Numbered from the stretch's first letter, positions 24,234-32,938 are shown. The stretch: 52,406 nucleotides of DNA from Paenibacillus sacheonensis (GCF_009909195.1 NZ_JAAAMU010000030.1:1-52406), one strand, 5' to 3'. Made by a program: numbers and translations. The notes: generated from the letters alone by a model not told the origin.

Positions 24234-25361
24234 TTACTTGCTCTCGGTTTTGTTATCGTTCGTGGCTGCATCGTCTTTCTTATCCGTGCCGGCGTTCGTC
24301 GCACCGTTCTTGTTCGTGTCCGTATTCGTACCGGAATTCGTGCCTGTACCTGCATTGGAACCGCCCGCCGGCGCAGCTGCTTGCGGCAGGTCGATCTTCG
24401 TGATCAGCTTCGGCAGATCGGTTGTCATGAAGGCTTGCAGTTTAGCGGAAGCCGCCTCCTGCTTAAGTCCCGATTTGTCCGCCTCCGTCAGCTTCTCGAA
24501 CGGCGTCGGCGTACGTTTCTCGACTTTCATGACATGGTAGCCGAACTGCGACTGCACAGGATCGCCGACTTTGCCGATCTCCTGTTTGTTGGCTGCATCC
24601 TTGAACTCTTGCACCCAGCCTTTAGCCTGCTGATTCTCGTAGAGGCCGCCATTGTCCTTGGAGCCCTCGTCTTCGGAGTACTGCTTCGCGAGCTCTTTCC
24701 AGTCGCCGCCGGCATCCAGCTTCGCTTTGACTTCCTTCGCGATTTTGAGCGCATCCTCGTCTTTGCGTTTCTCGGCGCCCGTCGTCGGATCGACCGTCGA
24801 AATCAGAATGTGGCGAACGCTGATCATGTTGTAATCATCTTTGGTCGTGTCGAATTGCTTCTTCACGTCCGCGTCCGTTACTTTGCTTTCTTCGTCCTTC
24901 ATGATGCTGGTGATCATGCCATAAAAGTAACGGATGTCCGCTTCTTTCAAACCGGCGTCATCCACTTTCTTCTTCAGCGTCGCGTCGGCGTCGATTTGGG
25001 ACTTCACTTGCGTGTAGAAGCTATCGATGTTCTTCTGCTCCTCGTCGCTCAGCTTCTTGTCCGCCAGGGGCTTGTACAATACTTTATAGCCAATATATTC
25101 GCGGAGGAACTGCTCTTGCAGCTGCGGGATGCTCAGATACATCTCCGTCTGCGGCTGAACGATGCCGAAGAACGTGGAGTACTTCTTGAACTCACCCTCC
25201 GTGACGGTGCCGTCTTTGTAGGTCGCGACCGTTTTGCCGCCGCCCGCTCCGGGTGCCGAAGACTCCTCCTTCTTCTTGCCGCAGCCCGCCGCAAGCACGA
25301 CGACGAGAACAGCCGCAAGCGCAAGCAGGATCATTCTTCTTGCCTGTTTAGTGCGTAACAT
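24234..25361 (-). CDS. prsA: PrsA-like foldase lipoprotein, parvulin-type peptidyl-prolyl isomerase
   Basis: 375 residues. Signal peptide with lipobox LAAGC (Cys27), then an N-terminal SurA/PrsA helical domain, a parvulin (PpiC) domain at about residues 185-285 (VRHILIST ... DNGGLYENQQAKGWVQEF ... GDPVQSQFGYHVMKVEKR), and a disordered C-terminus rich in Asn/Thr/Gly/Asp (NAGTGTNSGTNTDT). It acts outside the membrane in folding secreted proteins. The start overlaps the end of mfd by 14 nt with GGGGAAC upstream, so it is co-translated with mfd, an arrangement absent in B. subtilis. Confidence 0.92.
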   Translation of the reverse strand: MLRTKQARRMILLALAAVLVVVLAAGCGKKKEESSAPGAGGGKTVATYKDGTVTEGEFKKYSTFFGIVQPQTEMYLSIPQLQEQFLREYIGYKVLYKPLADKKLSDEEQKNIDSFYTQVKSQIDADATLKKKVDDAGLKEADIRYFYGMITSIMKDEESKVTDADVKKQFDTTKDDYNMISVRHILISTVDPTTGAEKRKDEDALKIAKEVKAKLDAGGDWKELAKQYSEDEGSKDNGGLYENQQAKGWVQEFKDAANKQEIGKVGDPVQSQFGYHVMKVEKRTPTPFEKLTEADKSGLKQEAASAKLQAFMTTDLPKLITKIDLPQAAAPAGGSNAGTGTNSGTNTDTNKNGATNAGTDKKDDAATNDNKTESK

Positions 25362-28300
25362 CCTGTAGTTCCCCTTTCGATTGAATGGTGTCTTTATAAT
25401 GCGTCAAAAACCGTTCCAACAGTTCAAGCTTCTGTTCCATGGACAACCCTTTGCCGCGCAACTGCACGAGCGGCCCTGTCTCTTGTCCCGCCGTACGCGC
25501 GAAGCGATTCTCCAGTTGGAGGCAGAGTCGGTCCACTTTCTTGATATCAAACCGTTTCTTCTCGCGCTCCGCAAACCTCAAGGTGATGTCTTCGCCTTTG
25601 CCGCCGATCTGCTCGATGCCGCAAACAGCGCCGAATACTTTGAGTCGGGCTACGGAGAGCAGGTTGTCTACCGACTGCGGCAGATCGCCAAAGCGGTCGA
25701 CAAGCTCGTCGCGCAGGTCGTCTCCCTCTTCGAAGGTGCGCACCGCGGCGACTTTCTTATAAATCTCTATCTTCTGTATGCTATCGTAAATATAGGAAGA
25801 CGGCAAGTAGGCATCAATGCTCATATCGATGACCGTGCTCACTTCCTTGACCGGCTCTTCGACGGCGCCGCCCATTTCCGCCTTCCGCTTGGCGATCTCG
25901 TCGGCCAGCATCTGCGAATAGAGGTCGAAGCCGACGGACGCGATGAAGCCATGCTGCTCCGCTCCGAGCAGATTGCCCGCTCCCCGGATGGACAAGTCGC
26001 GCATCGCGATCTTGAAGCCGGAGCCCAGCTCCGTGAATTCCTTGATCGACTGAAGCCGTTTCTCGGCTACCTCCGTCAGCACTTTGTCCCGCTGATAGGT
26101 AAAATACGCATAGGCGATCCGGTTGGACCGGCCGACGCGGCCGCGCAGCTGATACAGCTGGGACAAGCCCATTTTATCCGCATCATGCACGATCAGTGTA
26201 TTGACGTTCGGAATATCGACCCCGGTCTCGATGATGCTAGTGCTCACCAAGACGTCGGATTCGCCGTCGAGGAAGTCGAGAATCGTCTTCTCCAGCTCCT
26301 GCTCGGACATTTGGCCGTGACCGACGGCTACCTTCGCATCCGGCACCAGCGCGTTGATCTGCTCCGCCATCTGGTAGATCCCCTGTACGCGGTTGAACAA
26401 ATAGTACACCTGGCCGCCGCGTGCCAGCTCGCGCTCGATCGACTCGCGGACGAGCGACGGACTGTATTCCACGACGTACGTCTGCACCGGGAACCGGTTC
26501 TCCGGCGGCGTCTCGATAACCGACAAGTCGCGCACGCCGAGCATGGACATATGAAGCGTCCGCGGAATCGGGGTCGCCGTCAGCGTCAGCACGTCGACAT
26601 TCGTCTTCAGCCGCTTCAGCTTCTCCTTATGCGACACGCCGAAACGCTGCTCTTCGTCTACGATAAGCAGTCCGAGATCCTTGAAAATCACGTCTTGGGA
26701 CAGTATCCGGTGCGTGCCGATGACGACATCCACCGTACCGGCCTTGAGGCCTTTCATCGTAGCGGTCTGATCCTTCTTGTTCCGGAAACGGCTCAGCACC
26801 TGTACATTGAACGGGAAACCCGAGAACCGCTCGCGGAAGGTCTCGTAATGCTGCTGTGCCAGAATCGTCGTCGGTACCAAGATGGCCACCTGCTTGCCTT
26901 CGATAGCTGCCTTGAACGCTGCGCGCACGGCCACCTCGGTCTTGCCGTAACCGACGTCGCCGCACAACAGACGGTCCATCGGACGAGGGGTCTGCATATC
27001 CTTCTTGATTTCCGATATCGCCCGCAGTTGGTCGACGGTCTCGTCATAAGGGAACATCGCTTCGAATTCCTGCTGATACGAGGTATCCGCCCCGAAGCCG
27101 AAGCCGGTCGTCGCCTGCCGTTCGGCATACAGCTTAATAAGCTCGTCGGCAATATCCTTGACCGATGACTGCGCCTTGCTCTTCACGCGCGTCCATTCGC
27201 TGCCGCCAAGCTTGTAAACCTTCGGTTCCTTATCTTCGTTGCCCACGTACTTCTGAATAAGATCAATCTGCTCGATCGGTACGGACAGCTTATCGCCGCC
27301 CGCGTACATGATATGCATGTAGTCCTTATGAATACCGGCGATTTCCAGCGTACCGATGCCCATATATTTGCCGATGCCATGATTCTGATGCACGACATAG
27401 TCGCCGACCTTCAGCTCGGTATAGCTCTTGATCCGCTCCGCATTGTCCATCTTCTTATCGAGGCGGCGTGCCTTGCGCTGCTTCTGCGAAAACATCTCGC
27501 CTTCGGTAATGACGATGAGATGCACGGACGGCAGTTCAAAGCCGCTCTGCAGATTGCCTTCGATCAGCATCGGCGGCTCGATGCCGTAGTCCTGCAGCAC
27601 CCGGCGCATCCGATCCATCCGTTCCGCGCTGCCGGCCAGCATCATAACGGTCGCGCCCGCTTTGCGCCAACGCTCCATTTCCGTTTTCAGCACGTTCATT
27701 TGACCGTGGAAATTTTGCATCGCGCGGCTGACGACATTCAGAATATTCTGCGGCTGCGTATGCGGGATCTGCCGGAGGAAGAGCGATAGGAACAGCGTCG
27801 GAAACGGACGGTGAAACAACACGTCGTCCGATGGGCGCGCCAAAGTCAGCGAAGGCAGCGCCTTGCCGTTGGTCATCAGGTGCGTCGACCATTCCGCCTC
27901 GTCCCGCTCCAGCTGGCGGCCGGTTTCGATGAGACGGGTCGGCTCGTCGTAGATCAGCAGCGTGTCCTGCGGTACGTAATCGAATAAGGTCTGACGTTCA
28001 GGGTAGAGCAGCGAAATGTATTTATAGATCTCCGGGAAATACTGATGCTCCCGCAGCTTGTCGATCTCCGAGCCGATCTCCGCGCGCAGCCGGTCCTTGG
28101 CCGTACGGTCGGTCATCTTCTGCAGCTGCTGCTCGAGCAGCTCCGATGCGTGCTGGGCCGCGTTCTCGAACCGGCGTCTGTCCGCCGTCAGCTCTTGGCA
28201 AGGCGGAACGCTGAACGAATCCAGCTTCTCGATCGAGCGCTGGTCGGAGGAGTCGAAGGTGCGAATGGAGTCGACTTCGTCGTCAAACCATTCCACCCGG

Positions 28301-28875
28301 TACGGATGCGGCGAAGTGAGCGGGAAAAAGTCGACAATGCCGCCCCGGACGCTCATTTCCCCTTTGCCCTCTACTTTATCGACGCGCTCGTAGCCGAGCT
28401 CTACCATTTGCCGTAAAAACGCTTCCAATGCTAGCGTCTCGCCGACCTTCAGCGCAATGCGCGCATTCGCCATGACGCTGCTCAGCGGCAGAAACCGGCG
28501 CACGCCGGAGAATGGAACGACAACAATCCCGCGAAAGCCTTGCGACAGACGGATAAGCACATCCATCCGCTGCGCCAGCGTTTCCGGGCTCGATATGGCC
28601 GCTTCGGCAGCGACAAGCTCATTGGCGGGATAGAGCAGCACCTCGCCGGGCGACAATAGCTCCACCAGGTCTTCTGCAATCTTCTGCGCTGCAAACATGT
28701 TGTGGGTCACCACGAGCACAGGGCGGTCGAGCTCCTGCTTCAGGGCGGCGATCATGACCTGACGCGATGAGCCGGCCAGCCCCGATATGAGCTGCTCGCG
28801 CATCCCTTTCTTGATTCCGGATACGACCGAGACAAAGTCCGTATCCGCGGCATAAGCTTCCAGTAATGCTTTCAA
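25348..28875 (-). CDS. mfd: Transcription-repair coupling factor Mfd
   Basis: 1175 residues, full length. UvrB-like N-terminal modules, the RNA-polymerase-interacting domain (GDYVVHQNHGIGKYMGI), RecG-like translocase with Walker A GDVGYGKTEVA, DEEQ box (IVDEEQRFGV), TATPIPRTLHMSM, QLRGRVGRS in motif VI, and the C-terminal TRCF domain. It removes stalled RNA polymerase from DNA lesions and recruits UvrA. ATG start; AACGAGGTG upstream. It lies between fin and prsA. An inverted repeat (28936..28983) is in its leader. Confidence 0.98.
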   Translation of the reverse strand: MKALLEAYAADTDFVSVVSGIKKGMREQLISGLAGSSRQVMIAALKQELDRPVLVVTHNMFAAQKIAEDLVELLSPGEVLLYPANELVAAEAAISSPETLAQRMDVLIRLSQGFRGIVVVPFSGVRRFLPLSSVMANARIALKVGETLALEAFLRQMVELGYERVDKVEGKGEMSVRGGIVDFFPLTSPHPYRVEWFDDEVDSIRTFDSSDQRSIEKLDSFSVPPCQELTADRRRFENAAQHASELLEQQLQKMTDRTAKDRLRAEIGSEIDKLREHQYFPEIYKYISLLYPERQTLFDYVPQDTLLIYDEPTRLIETGRQLERDEAEWSTHLMTNGKALPSLTLARPSDDVLFHRPFPTLFLSLFLRQIPHTQPQNILNVVSRAMQNFHGQMNVLKTEMERWRKAGATVMMLAGSAERMDRMRRVLQDYGIEPPMLIEGNLQSGFELPSVHLIVITEGEMFSQKQRKARRLDKKMDNAERIKSYTELKVGDYVVHQNHGIGKYMGIGTLEIAGIHKDYMHIMYAGGDKLSVPIEQIDLIQKYVGNEDKEPKVYKLGGSEWTRVKSKAQSSVKDIADELIKLYAERQATTGFGFGADTSYQQEFEAMFPYDETVDQLRAISEIKKDMQTPRPMDRLLCGDVGYGKTEVAVRAAFKAAIEGKQVAILVPTTILAQQHYETFRERFSGFPFNVQVLSRFRNKKDQTATMKGLKAGTVDVVIGTHRILSQDVIFKDLGLLIVDEEQRFGVSHKEKLKRLKTNVDVLTLTATPIPRTLHMSMLGVRDLSVIETPPENRFPVQTYVVEYSPSLVRESIERELARGGQVYYLFNRVQGIYQMAEQINALVPDAKVAVGHGQMSEQELEKTILDFLDGESDVLVSTSIIETGVDIPNVNTLIVHDADKMGLSQLYQLRGRVGRSNRIAYAYFTYQRDKVLTEVAEKRLQSIKEFTELGSGFKIAMRDLSIRGAGNLLGAEQHGFIASVGFDLYSQMLADEIAKRKAEMGGAVEEPVKEVSTVIDMSIDAYLPSSYIYDSIQKIEIYKKVAAVRTFEEGDDLRDELVDRFGDLPQSVDNLLSVARLKVFGAVCGIEQIGGKGEDITLRFAEREKKRFDIKKVDRLCLQLENRFARTAGQETGPLVQLRGKGLSMEQKLELLERFLTHYKDTIQSKGELQDVTH

Positions 28876-28935
28876 GTTAGCGGCACCTCGTTTCTTTCCA
28901 AACCGATCCGTTCCGTACTCCTAGGCGGCGTTGCC

Positions 28936-28983
28936 GGATGAAATAGCCAGCGCCGCCCTGTAGGGGCGGTGCGCGTTTCATCC
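28936..28983. repeat. Two-tier inverted repeat in the mfd leader
   Basis: GGATGAAA at 28936 pairs with TTTCATCC ending 28983. Inside, CGCCGCCC-TGTA-GGGGCGG forms a second strong stem. No T run follows, so it is not a classical terminator. Confidence 0.8.
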
Positions 28984-29032
28984 GTCATTTTATAGCGTCA
29001 GCACACCTGGCATTCATAAATTGCTGCTAATC

Positions 29033-29065
29033 AAAAAAGAAGCCTCAGCCACGCGCCAAGGCTCT
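29033..29065 (-). terminator. Terminator after fin
   Basis: Minus strand AGCCTTGG ... CTGAGGCT hairpin followed by TCTTTTTTG, about 25 nt past the fin stop. Confidence 0.75.
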
Positions 29066-29088
29066 TGTATCGCTCTGCCGGCCAGCTG

Positions 29089-29319
29089 TCATTGCAGCGG
29101 ATTCGCCACGAGCAGCAGCTCCGGATTGCTCTCTATCGCTTCGCGACAATAATCACAGACGACGTTAACCGTAACGTCTCCGTTCGAGTTATACGCTATT
29201 ATATCGCTGCGCTCTTCGGGGGTCAAGAAATGGAAACCGAGCTGCGTCTCCGAGATGTGGGCGTTATCGATGGAGCCCATGGGCGTTTTGCAATGCCGGC
29301 AAACATAATTCACAGCCAT
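29089..29319 (-). CDS. fin: Anti-sigma-F factor Fin (YabK)
   Basis: 76 residues. Two Cys pairs, CRHC near the N-terminus and CDYC at about residues 55-58, form the zinc-ribbon-like site of the Fin family. ATG at 29319 has AGGAGG 7 nt upstream. In B. subtilis Fin (between pth and mfd, as here) inhibits sigma-F and helps the switch to sigma-G in the forespore. Its upstream region is filled by three 86-bp palindromic repeats, so its leader is unusual. Confidence 0.93.
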   Translation of the reverse strand: MAVNYVCRHCKTPMGSIDNAHISETQLGFHFLTPEERSDIIAYNSNGDVTVNVVCDYCREAIESNPELLLVANPLQ

Positions 29320-29344
29320 ATTTATGCCTCCTGAGTGGTCGTTA

Positions 29345-29602
29345 TACCCTGGTCGCGAACTTTCGACTGATCCGTGAGGTTCTCTCACTGTTCAGTCGTA
29401 CATGCCAGTTCGCTGCTCGGGTCTGCATCCTACCCTGGTCGCGAACTTTCGACTGATCCGTGAGGTTCTCTCACTGTTCAGTCGTACATGCCAGTTCGCT
29501 GCTCGGGTCTGCATCCTACCCCGGTCGCGAACTTTCGACTGATCCGTGAGGTTCTTTCACTGTTCAGTCGTACGTCCTAGTTCGCTGCCCAGGTATGCAT
29601 CC
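29345..29602. repeat. Three tandem 86-bp copies of a multi-tier palindromic repeat
   Basis: Units at 29345..29430, 29431..29516 and 29517..29602; the first two are identical and the third differs at about ten positions. Within each unit nested arms pair: ACCC/GGGT, GCGAACT/AGTTCGC, CGACTGA/TCAGTCG and GTGAG/CTCAC around a TTCT-type loop. In unit 3 CTCAC becomes TTCAC (still pairable as G-U) and the outer arm shifts to TACC/GGTA, so base pairing is kept. The block fills the pth-fin gap, is not coding, and resembles a dispersed REP-like element or structured RNA. Confidence 0.95.
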
Positions 29603-29632
29603 TACACTCAGTATGCCCGCGGCCGCTCATAT

Positions 29633-30193
29633 TTAACGGTTGAATTTGGCCATCGTGCGCTCGAATGAATTCGCAAGCGCGAACTCCGCCGCGTCGCAGC
29701 TCTCTTCCACCATCGCTTTCAACAGCTCTCCCTCGCTCTTCGGAAAATTCGAGAGCACGTAATCCGAGATGATCATCCCGTTCGTCGGCCGCGAGATGCC
29801 GACCCGGATGCGGTTGAATGTCTGCGTGCCCGTATGCTGGATAATGGATTTGATGCCGTTATGGCCGCCTGCGCTGCCTTGATAGCGGAGCCGGATTCGG
29901 CCCGTTTCCGTATCCATGTCGTCGTAGACGATAATGGCATCCTCCAGGTCGGCCTTAAAATAGTCCATGAACCCGCGCACGGTTTCGCCAGACAAGTTCA
30001 TATACGTCATCGGCTTGATCAGCGCCACCTTCGTTCCGGCGACATTCCCTATGCCGATCAGCGCTTTGCATTTGTTTTGCGTCACCGGGATGCTCCACCG
30101 TTTAGCGAGCATATCGACGACCATGAACCCGACATTATGCCGCGTTCCTTGATAAGCGGTACCGGGGTTGCCGAGACCTACGATCCATTTCAT
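29633..30193 (-). CDS. pth: Peptidyl-tRNA hydrolase
   Basis: 186 residues, the usual Pth length. GLGNPGTAYQGTRHNVGFMVVD carries the catalytic His (HN), followed by KPMTYMNLSGE, VYDDMD (catalytic Asp) and GSAGGHNGIKSI. It releases peptides from drop-off peptidyl-tRNA. ATG 30193 is the family-consistent start; the nearest AGGAG lies 14 nt upstream, a poor spacing. In B. subtilis it is also between ctc and fin. Confidence 0.97.
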   Translation of the reverse strand: MKWIVGLGNPGTAYQGTRHNVGFMVVDMLAKRWSIPVTQNKCKALIGIGNVAGTKVALIKPMTYMNLSGETVRGFMDYFKADLEDAIIVYDDMDTETGRIRLRYQGSAGGHNGIKSIIQHTGTQTFNRIRVGISRPTNGMIISDYVLSNFPKSEGELLKAMVEESCDAAEFALANSFERTMAKFNR

Positions 30194-30324
30194 GCTGTTG
30201 TCGTCAACTCCTGTTCGATATTCGAAAAATTCTTTTTGCCCATGCAACGAATCTTCATTCCAAAAGGTCATATGTATAGAGGCGGCGGACTGCCGAACTT
30301 CGTATGCAAAGGGGCGTTTGATCG

Positions 30325-30525
30325 ATGTATATGAACGGTCAACTGATTTTCGACGATTTCCATTTCCAGGATCATCATGAATGCCATGTCCCCGTGCAGG
30401 TCTATTGGGGCCTTCAGCATCATGATATCGGCTTTGTCGAACAATTCAGTCCATCGTACATCAAGCTCAATAATATTTTCTACAGCCGGAAGCAATTTAC
30501 CTTCGTGTCCAGGCCGGGATACTAA
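30325..30525 (+). CDS. Small uncharacterised protein on the opposite strand between pth and ctc
   Basis: 66 residues, starting MYMNGQLIFDDFHFQDHHE and rich in His, Phe, Tyr and Asp. ATG at 30325 has AAAGGGG 8 nt upstream. I do not recognise a family. No signal peptide, membrane segment or Cys motif is visible. It ends at the foot of the ctc terminator and sits in an otherwise empty 375-nt gap, which argues for a real gene. The overlapping minus frame has no ribosome site and contains the ctc terminator. Confidence 0.55.
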   Translation: MYMNGQLIFDDFHFQDHHECHVPVQVYWGLQHHDIGFVEQFSPSYIKLNNIFYSRKQFTFVSRPGY

Positions 30526-30556
30526 AAAAAAGTAAAGGGGCTGCATCGGCAGCCCC
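30523..30556 (-). terminator. Terminator of ctc
   Basis: Minus strand GGGGCTGC-CGAT-GCAGCCCC followed by TTTACTTTTTTTT, 14 nt past the ctc stop. Confidence 0.92.
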
Positions 30557-30569
30557 GCTTTCGTCATCG

Positions 30570-31220
30570 TTATTCCGATGTATGAACTTCCATCTTCGCT
30601 TCATGCGACCGCTCTGCGGCAGCTTCCGCGTCCTCTGCAGCCTCTTCCGCTTCTTCCGCCGTGAGATCCTTCTGCGGCAGCAGGATCGTGACTACGACAT
30701 GATCCGGTTCCACCCGGGTCGTTACGCCTTCCGGCAGCTTCAGATCGGCAACCAGCAGGTTCTCCCCGATACCGAGTCCCGTCACATCGACCTCGATCGC
30801 TTCCGGAATCCGATTCGGCAAGCAGTGAATCTCCAACTCGTGGAGCATCGCTTGCAGAATGCCGCCTTCGCGTACGCCGGAGGAGTCGCCAACCATTTCG
30901 ATGCGCACCATGGTCTTGATCTCTTGATTCATATTGACTTGATGGAAGTCAACATGCAGCACATTGCGAGAGAGAGGCTCGCGTTGTACCTCCGTGAGCA
31001 TGACAGGCTGTTTGCCCGCGCCTGGGATATCGAGCTCCAGCAAAGCATGCGGATGGGACCGAAGCAGCGCCGTCAGTTCCTTCTCATTCACCGCCACGCT
31101 CAGCGGCGTGCTGAGCTTTGAACCATATACGACGCCGGGAACGCTTCCCCGCAGCCTCATTTTCCGTAAGTCGCCTTGCGTACCTGTTTTCCGTTCTTCG
31201 GCTTGAAATGGGATTGCCAT
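30570..31220 (-). CDS. ctc: 50S ribosomal protein L25/general stress protein Ctc
   Basis: 216 residues. N-terminal L25-like 5S-rRNA-binding domain (RKMRLRGSVPGVVYG) and the C-terminal TL5/Ctc beta domain, ending in an acidic Glu/Ala-rich tail. ATG at 31220 has AAGGAGG 8 nt upstream. It binds 5S rRNA on the large subunit and in B. subtilis is induced by general stress. Upstream is a textbook sigma-B-like promoter (31260..31285). glmU precedes it directly, with no prs between. Confidence 0.96.
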   Translation of the reverse strand: MAIPFQAEERKTGTQGDLRKMRLRGSVPGVVYGSKLSTPLSVAVNEKELTALLRSHPHALLELDIPGAGKQPVMLTEVQREPLSRNVLHVDFHQVNMNQEIKTMVRIEMVGDSSGVREGGILQAMLHELEIHCLPNRIPEAIEVDVTGLGIGENLLVADLKLPEGVTTRVEPDHVVVTILLPQKDLTAEEAEEAAEDAEAAAERSHEAKMEVHTSE

Positions 31221-31259
31221 TGTGGAAACCTCCTTGTACAATTCGATTTCCATATATTC

Positions 31260-31285
31260 ATACCCATTCCGGCTCGTAATTAAAC
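31260..31285 (-). promoter_or_regulatory. Sigma-B-type promoter of ctc
   Basis: Minus strand GTTTAA, 14-nt spacer, GGGTAT: identical to the core of the B. subtilis sigma-B consensus, and placed about 40 nt before the ctc start codon. ctc is the classic sigma-B gene. Confidence 0.75.
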
Positions 31286-31341
31286 GATTCTTTCGCCGTG
31301 CAAGCACGCGCATCGGCGTGGTGAAGGCTCGCTGCACGCAA

Positions 31342-31384
31342 GAAAAAGACCCCGTCGACGTCTGCAACGTCGCTTTAGGAGTCC
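31342..31384 (-). terminator. Terminator of glmU
   Basis: Minus strand GACTCC ... GGGGTC outer stem with inner CGACGT/ACGTCG, followed by TTTTTCTT. It isolates ctc from glmU. Confidence 0.8.
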
Positions 31385-31431
31385 TCTTGTCAAGATGTCA
31401 GGATACGATTCATGAATGAAAACAAAGCAAA

Positions 31432-32835
31432 TTAATCTTTTTTGGATTTTGCTTCTTTCTTCGCTTTGGCGCGTCCGCGCAGCTTCTCGGCGTAACCCGG
31501 TTTATTCTCCTGGCGCGCACGGGCAATGGCCAGGTCGTTTGCCGGCACGTCATGCGTAATGGTCGATCCCGCCACGACATAGGCGCCGTCGCCGACTTTA
31601 ACGGGGGCAATCAGATTCACGTTGCTTCCGACAAATGCATTGTCGCCGATTTCCGTGAGCGACTTGTTATAGCCGTCGTAATTGACCGTAATCGCGCCGC
31701 AGCCGATGTTCACGTCCTTGCCGACCTTCGCATCGCCTACGTAGCTCAGATGCGAAACCTTGGAGCCGTCGCCCAGCTCGGCGTTCTTCAGCTCGACGAA
31801 ATCGCCGATCTTGCAGCCGACGCCCAGCTTGGAGCCGGGACGAAGGTTCGCGTAAGGGCCAACCGCGCTTTCATCGCCGATCGACGATTCCGCGATCACG
31901 GAATGTTTCACCGTCACGCCGCTGCCGATCGTCGTATCGGCAATGTCGGCATGAGGACCGATGACGCAGTCTTCGCCGATCATGGTCCTGCCGCGCAGCA
32001 CCGTTCCTGGATAAATGACCGTATCGGACCCGATAACAACGTCTGCCTCGATATAGGTCGCGGCCGGGTCGATCACCGTAACGCCCCCGATTTGGTGCTT
32101 GCGCACGATGCGCGCGCGCATGAGCGCTTCTGCTTCGCCTAGTCCGACGCGGTCATTGACGCCAACGCCTTCCGCATAGTCCGGCGTGCAATAGGCACCG
32201 ACGATCTCGCCTTCGTTCTTCAAGATCTCCATCACATCCGTTAGGTAATACTCGCCCTGCGCGTTGTGATTGGTCACTTTGGCGAGCGCCTGGAACAGCT
32301 TCTTATTATCGAAGCAGTACATGCCCGTATTGATCTCGCTGATTGCCGCCTGCTCCGGCGTGCAGTCTTTCTGCTCCACGATACGCATCACGTTGCCCGC
32401 TTCGTCGCGAATAATACGGCCCAGTCCCTGCGGATTCGGCACGACCGCCGTCAGCACCGTTGCCGCGGATCCGATTTCCGTATGGTAGCGAAGCAGCGCG
32501 CCGATCGTTTCCGACGTCACAAGCGGCGTATCGCCGTACAGGATAACCGTCGTACCTTCTTCCGCGCCGAGCAGCTGCTCTGCCTGCTGGACCGCATGGC
32601 CCGTGCCGAGCTGCCGTTCTTGGAGCGAGAATTCCACTTCATCCCCCAAGAACGAGCGAACCGTCTCCGCGCCATGGCCGACGACGACGACCGTACGCTC
32701 GCAAGCGGCATCCTTCACCGTTTGGAGCACATGCGCCACCATAGGCTTGCCGCACACGGGATGCAAGACTTTATATAGTTTGGATTTCATGCGTTTTCCT
32801 TGACCTGCTGCAAGGATGATAGCCATTACTTTCAC
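31432..32835 (-). CDS. glmU: Bifunctional UDP-GlcNAc pyrophosphorylase/glucosamine-1-phosphate acetyltransferase
   Basis: 467 residues. The uridyltransferase half starts MAIILAAGQGKRMKSKLYKVLH and contains YGDTPLV and QLGTGHAVQQ. The C-terminal half is a left-handed beta helix of hexapeptide repeats with the acetyltransferase residues around NYDGYNKS and the RARQENKPGYAEKLRGR tail. It makes UDP-GlcNAc for peptidoglycan and teichoic acids. GTG at 32835 is chosen because GGAGG lies 8 nt upstream and it gives the family-typical N-terminus; an ATG 9 nt downstream lacks a fitting site. It follows spoVG, as in B. subtilis. Confidence 0.97.
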   Translation of the reverse strand: MKVMAIILAAGQGKRMKSKLYKVLHPVCGKPMVAHVLQTVKDAACERTVVVVGHGAETVRSFLGDEVEFSLQERQLGTGHAVQQAEQLLGAEEGTTVILYGDTPLVTSETIGALLRYHTEIGSAATVLTAVVPNPQGLGRIIRDEAGNVMRIVEQKDCTPEQAAISEINTGMYCFDNKKLFQALAKVTNHNAQGEYYLTDVMEILKNEGEIVGAYCTPDYAEGVGVNDRVGLGEAEALMRARIVRKHQIGGVTVIDPAATYIEADVVIGSDTVIYPGTVLRGRTMIGEDCVIGPHADIADTTIGSGVTVKHSVIAESSIGDESAVGPYANLRPGSKLGVGCKIGDFVELKNAELGDGSKVSHLSYVGDAKVGKDVNIGCGAITVNYDGYNKSLTEIGDNAFVGSNVNLIAPVKVGDGAYVVAGSTITHDVPANDLAIARARQENKPGYAEKLRGRAKAKKEAKSKKD

Positions 32836-32907
32836 GGAATGTCCCTCCAACCTGAGTCGCCGATGGACTCATATCTCAAATGCTCTACTGAATATAGCGT
32901 ATCCCAA

Positions 32908-32938
32908 GGCAAAAGAAAAGAGAGCCTCGCGGCTCTCC
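32908..32938 (-). terminator. Terminator between spoVG and glmU
   Basis: Minus strand GAGAGCC-GCGA-GGCTCTC followed by TTTTCTTTT. Confidence 0.9.

Noticed and set aside
24015..25358. 447-codon plus-strand frame
   Set aside because: Antisense to prsA and the lactonase start; no domain recognisable.
25381..27168. 595-codon plus-strand frame
   Set aside because: Fully antisense to mfd, whose motifs are complete.
29345..29602. CRISPR array
   Set aside because: The 86-bp units are contiguous copies with no unique spacers and no cas genes nearby.
30268..30567. 99-codon minus-strand frame between ctc and pth
   Set aside because: Contains the ctc terminator and lacks a ribosome site; the plus-strand frame is better supported.
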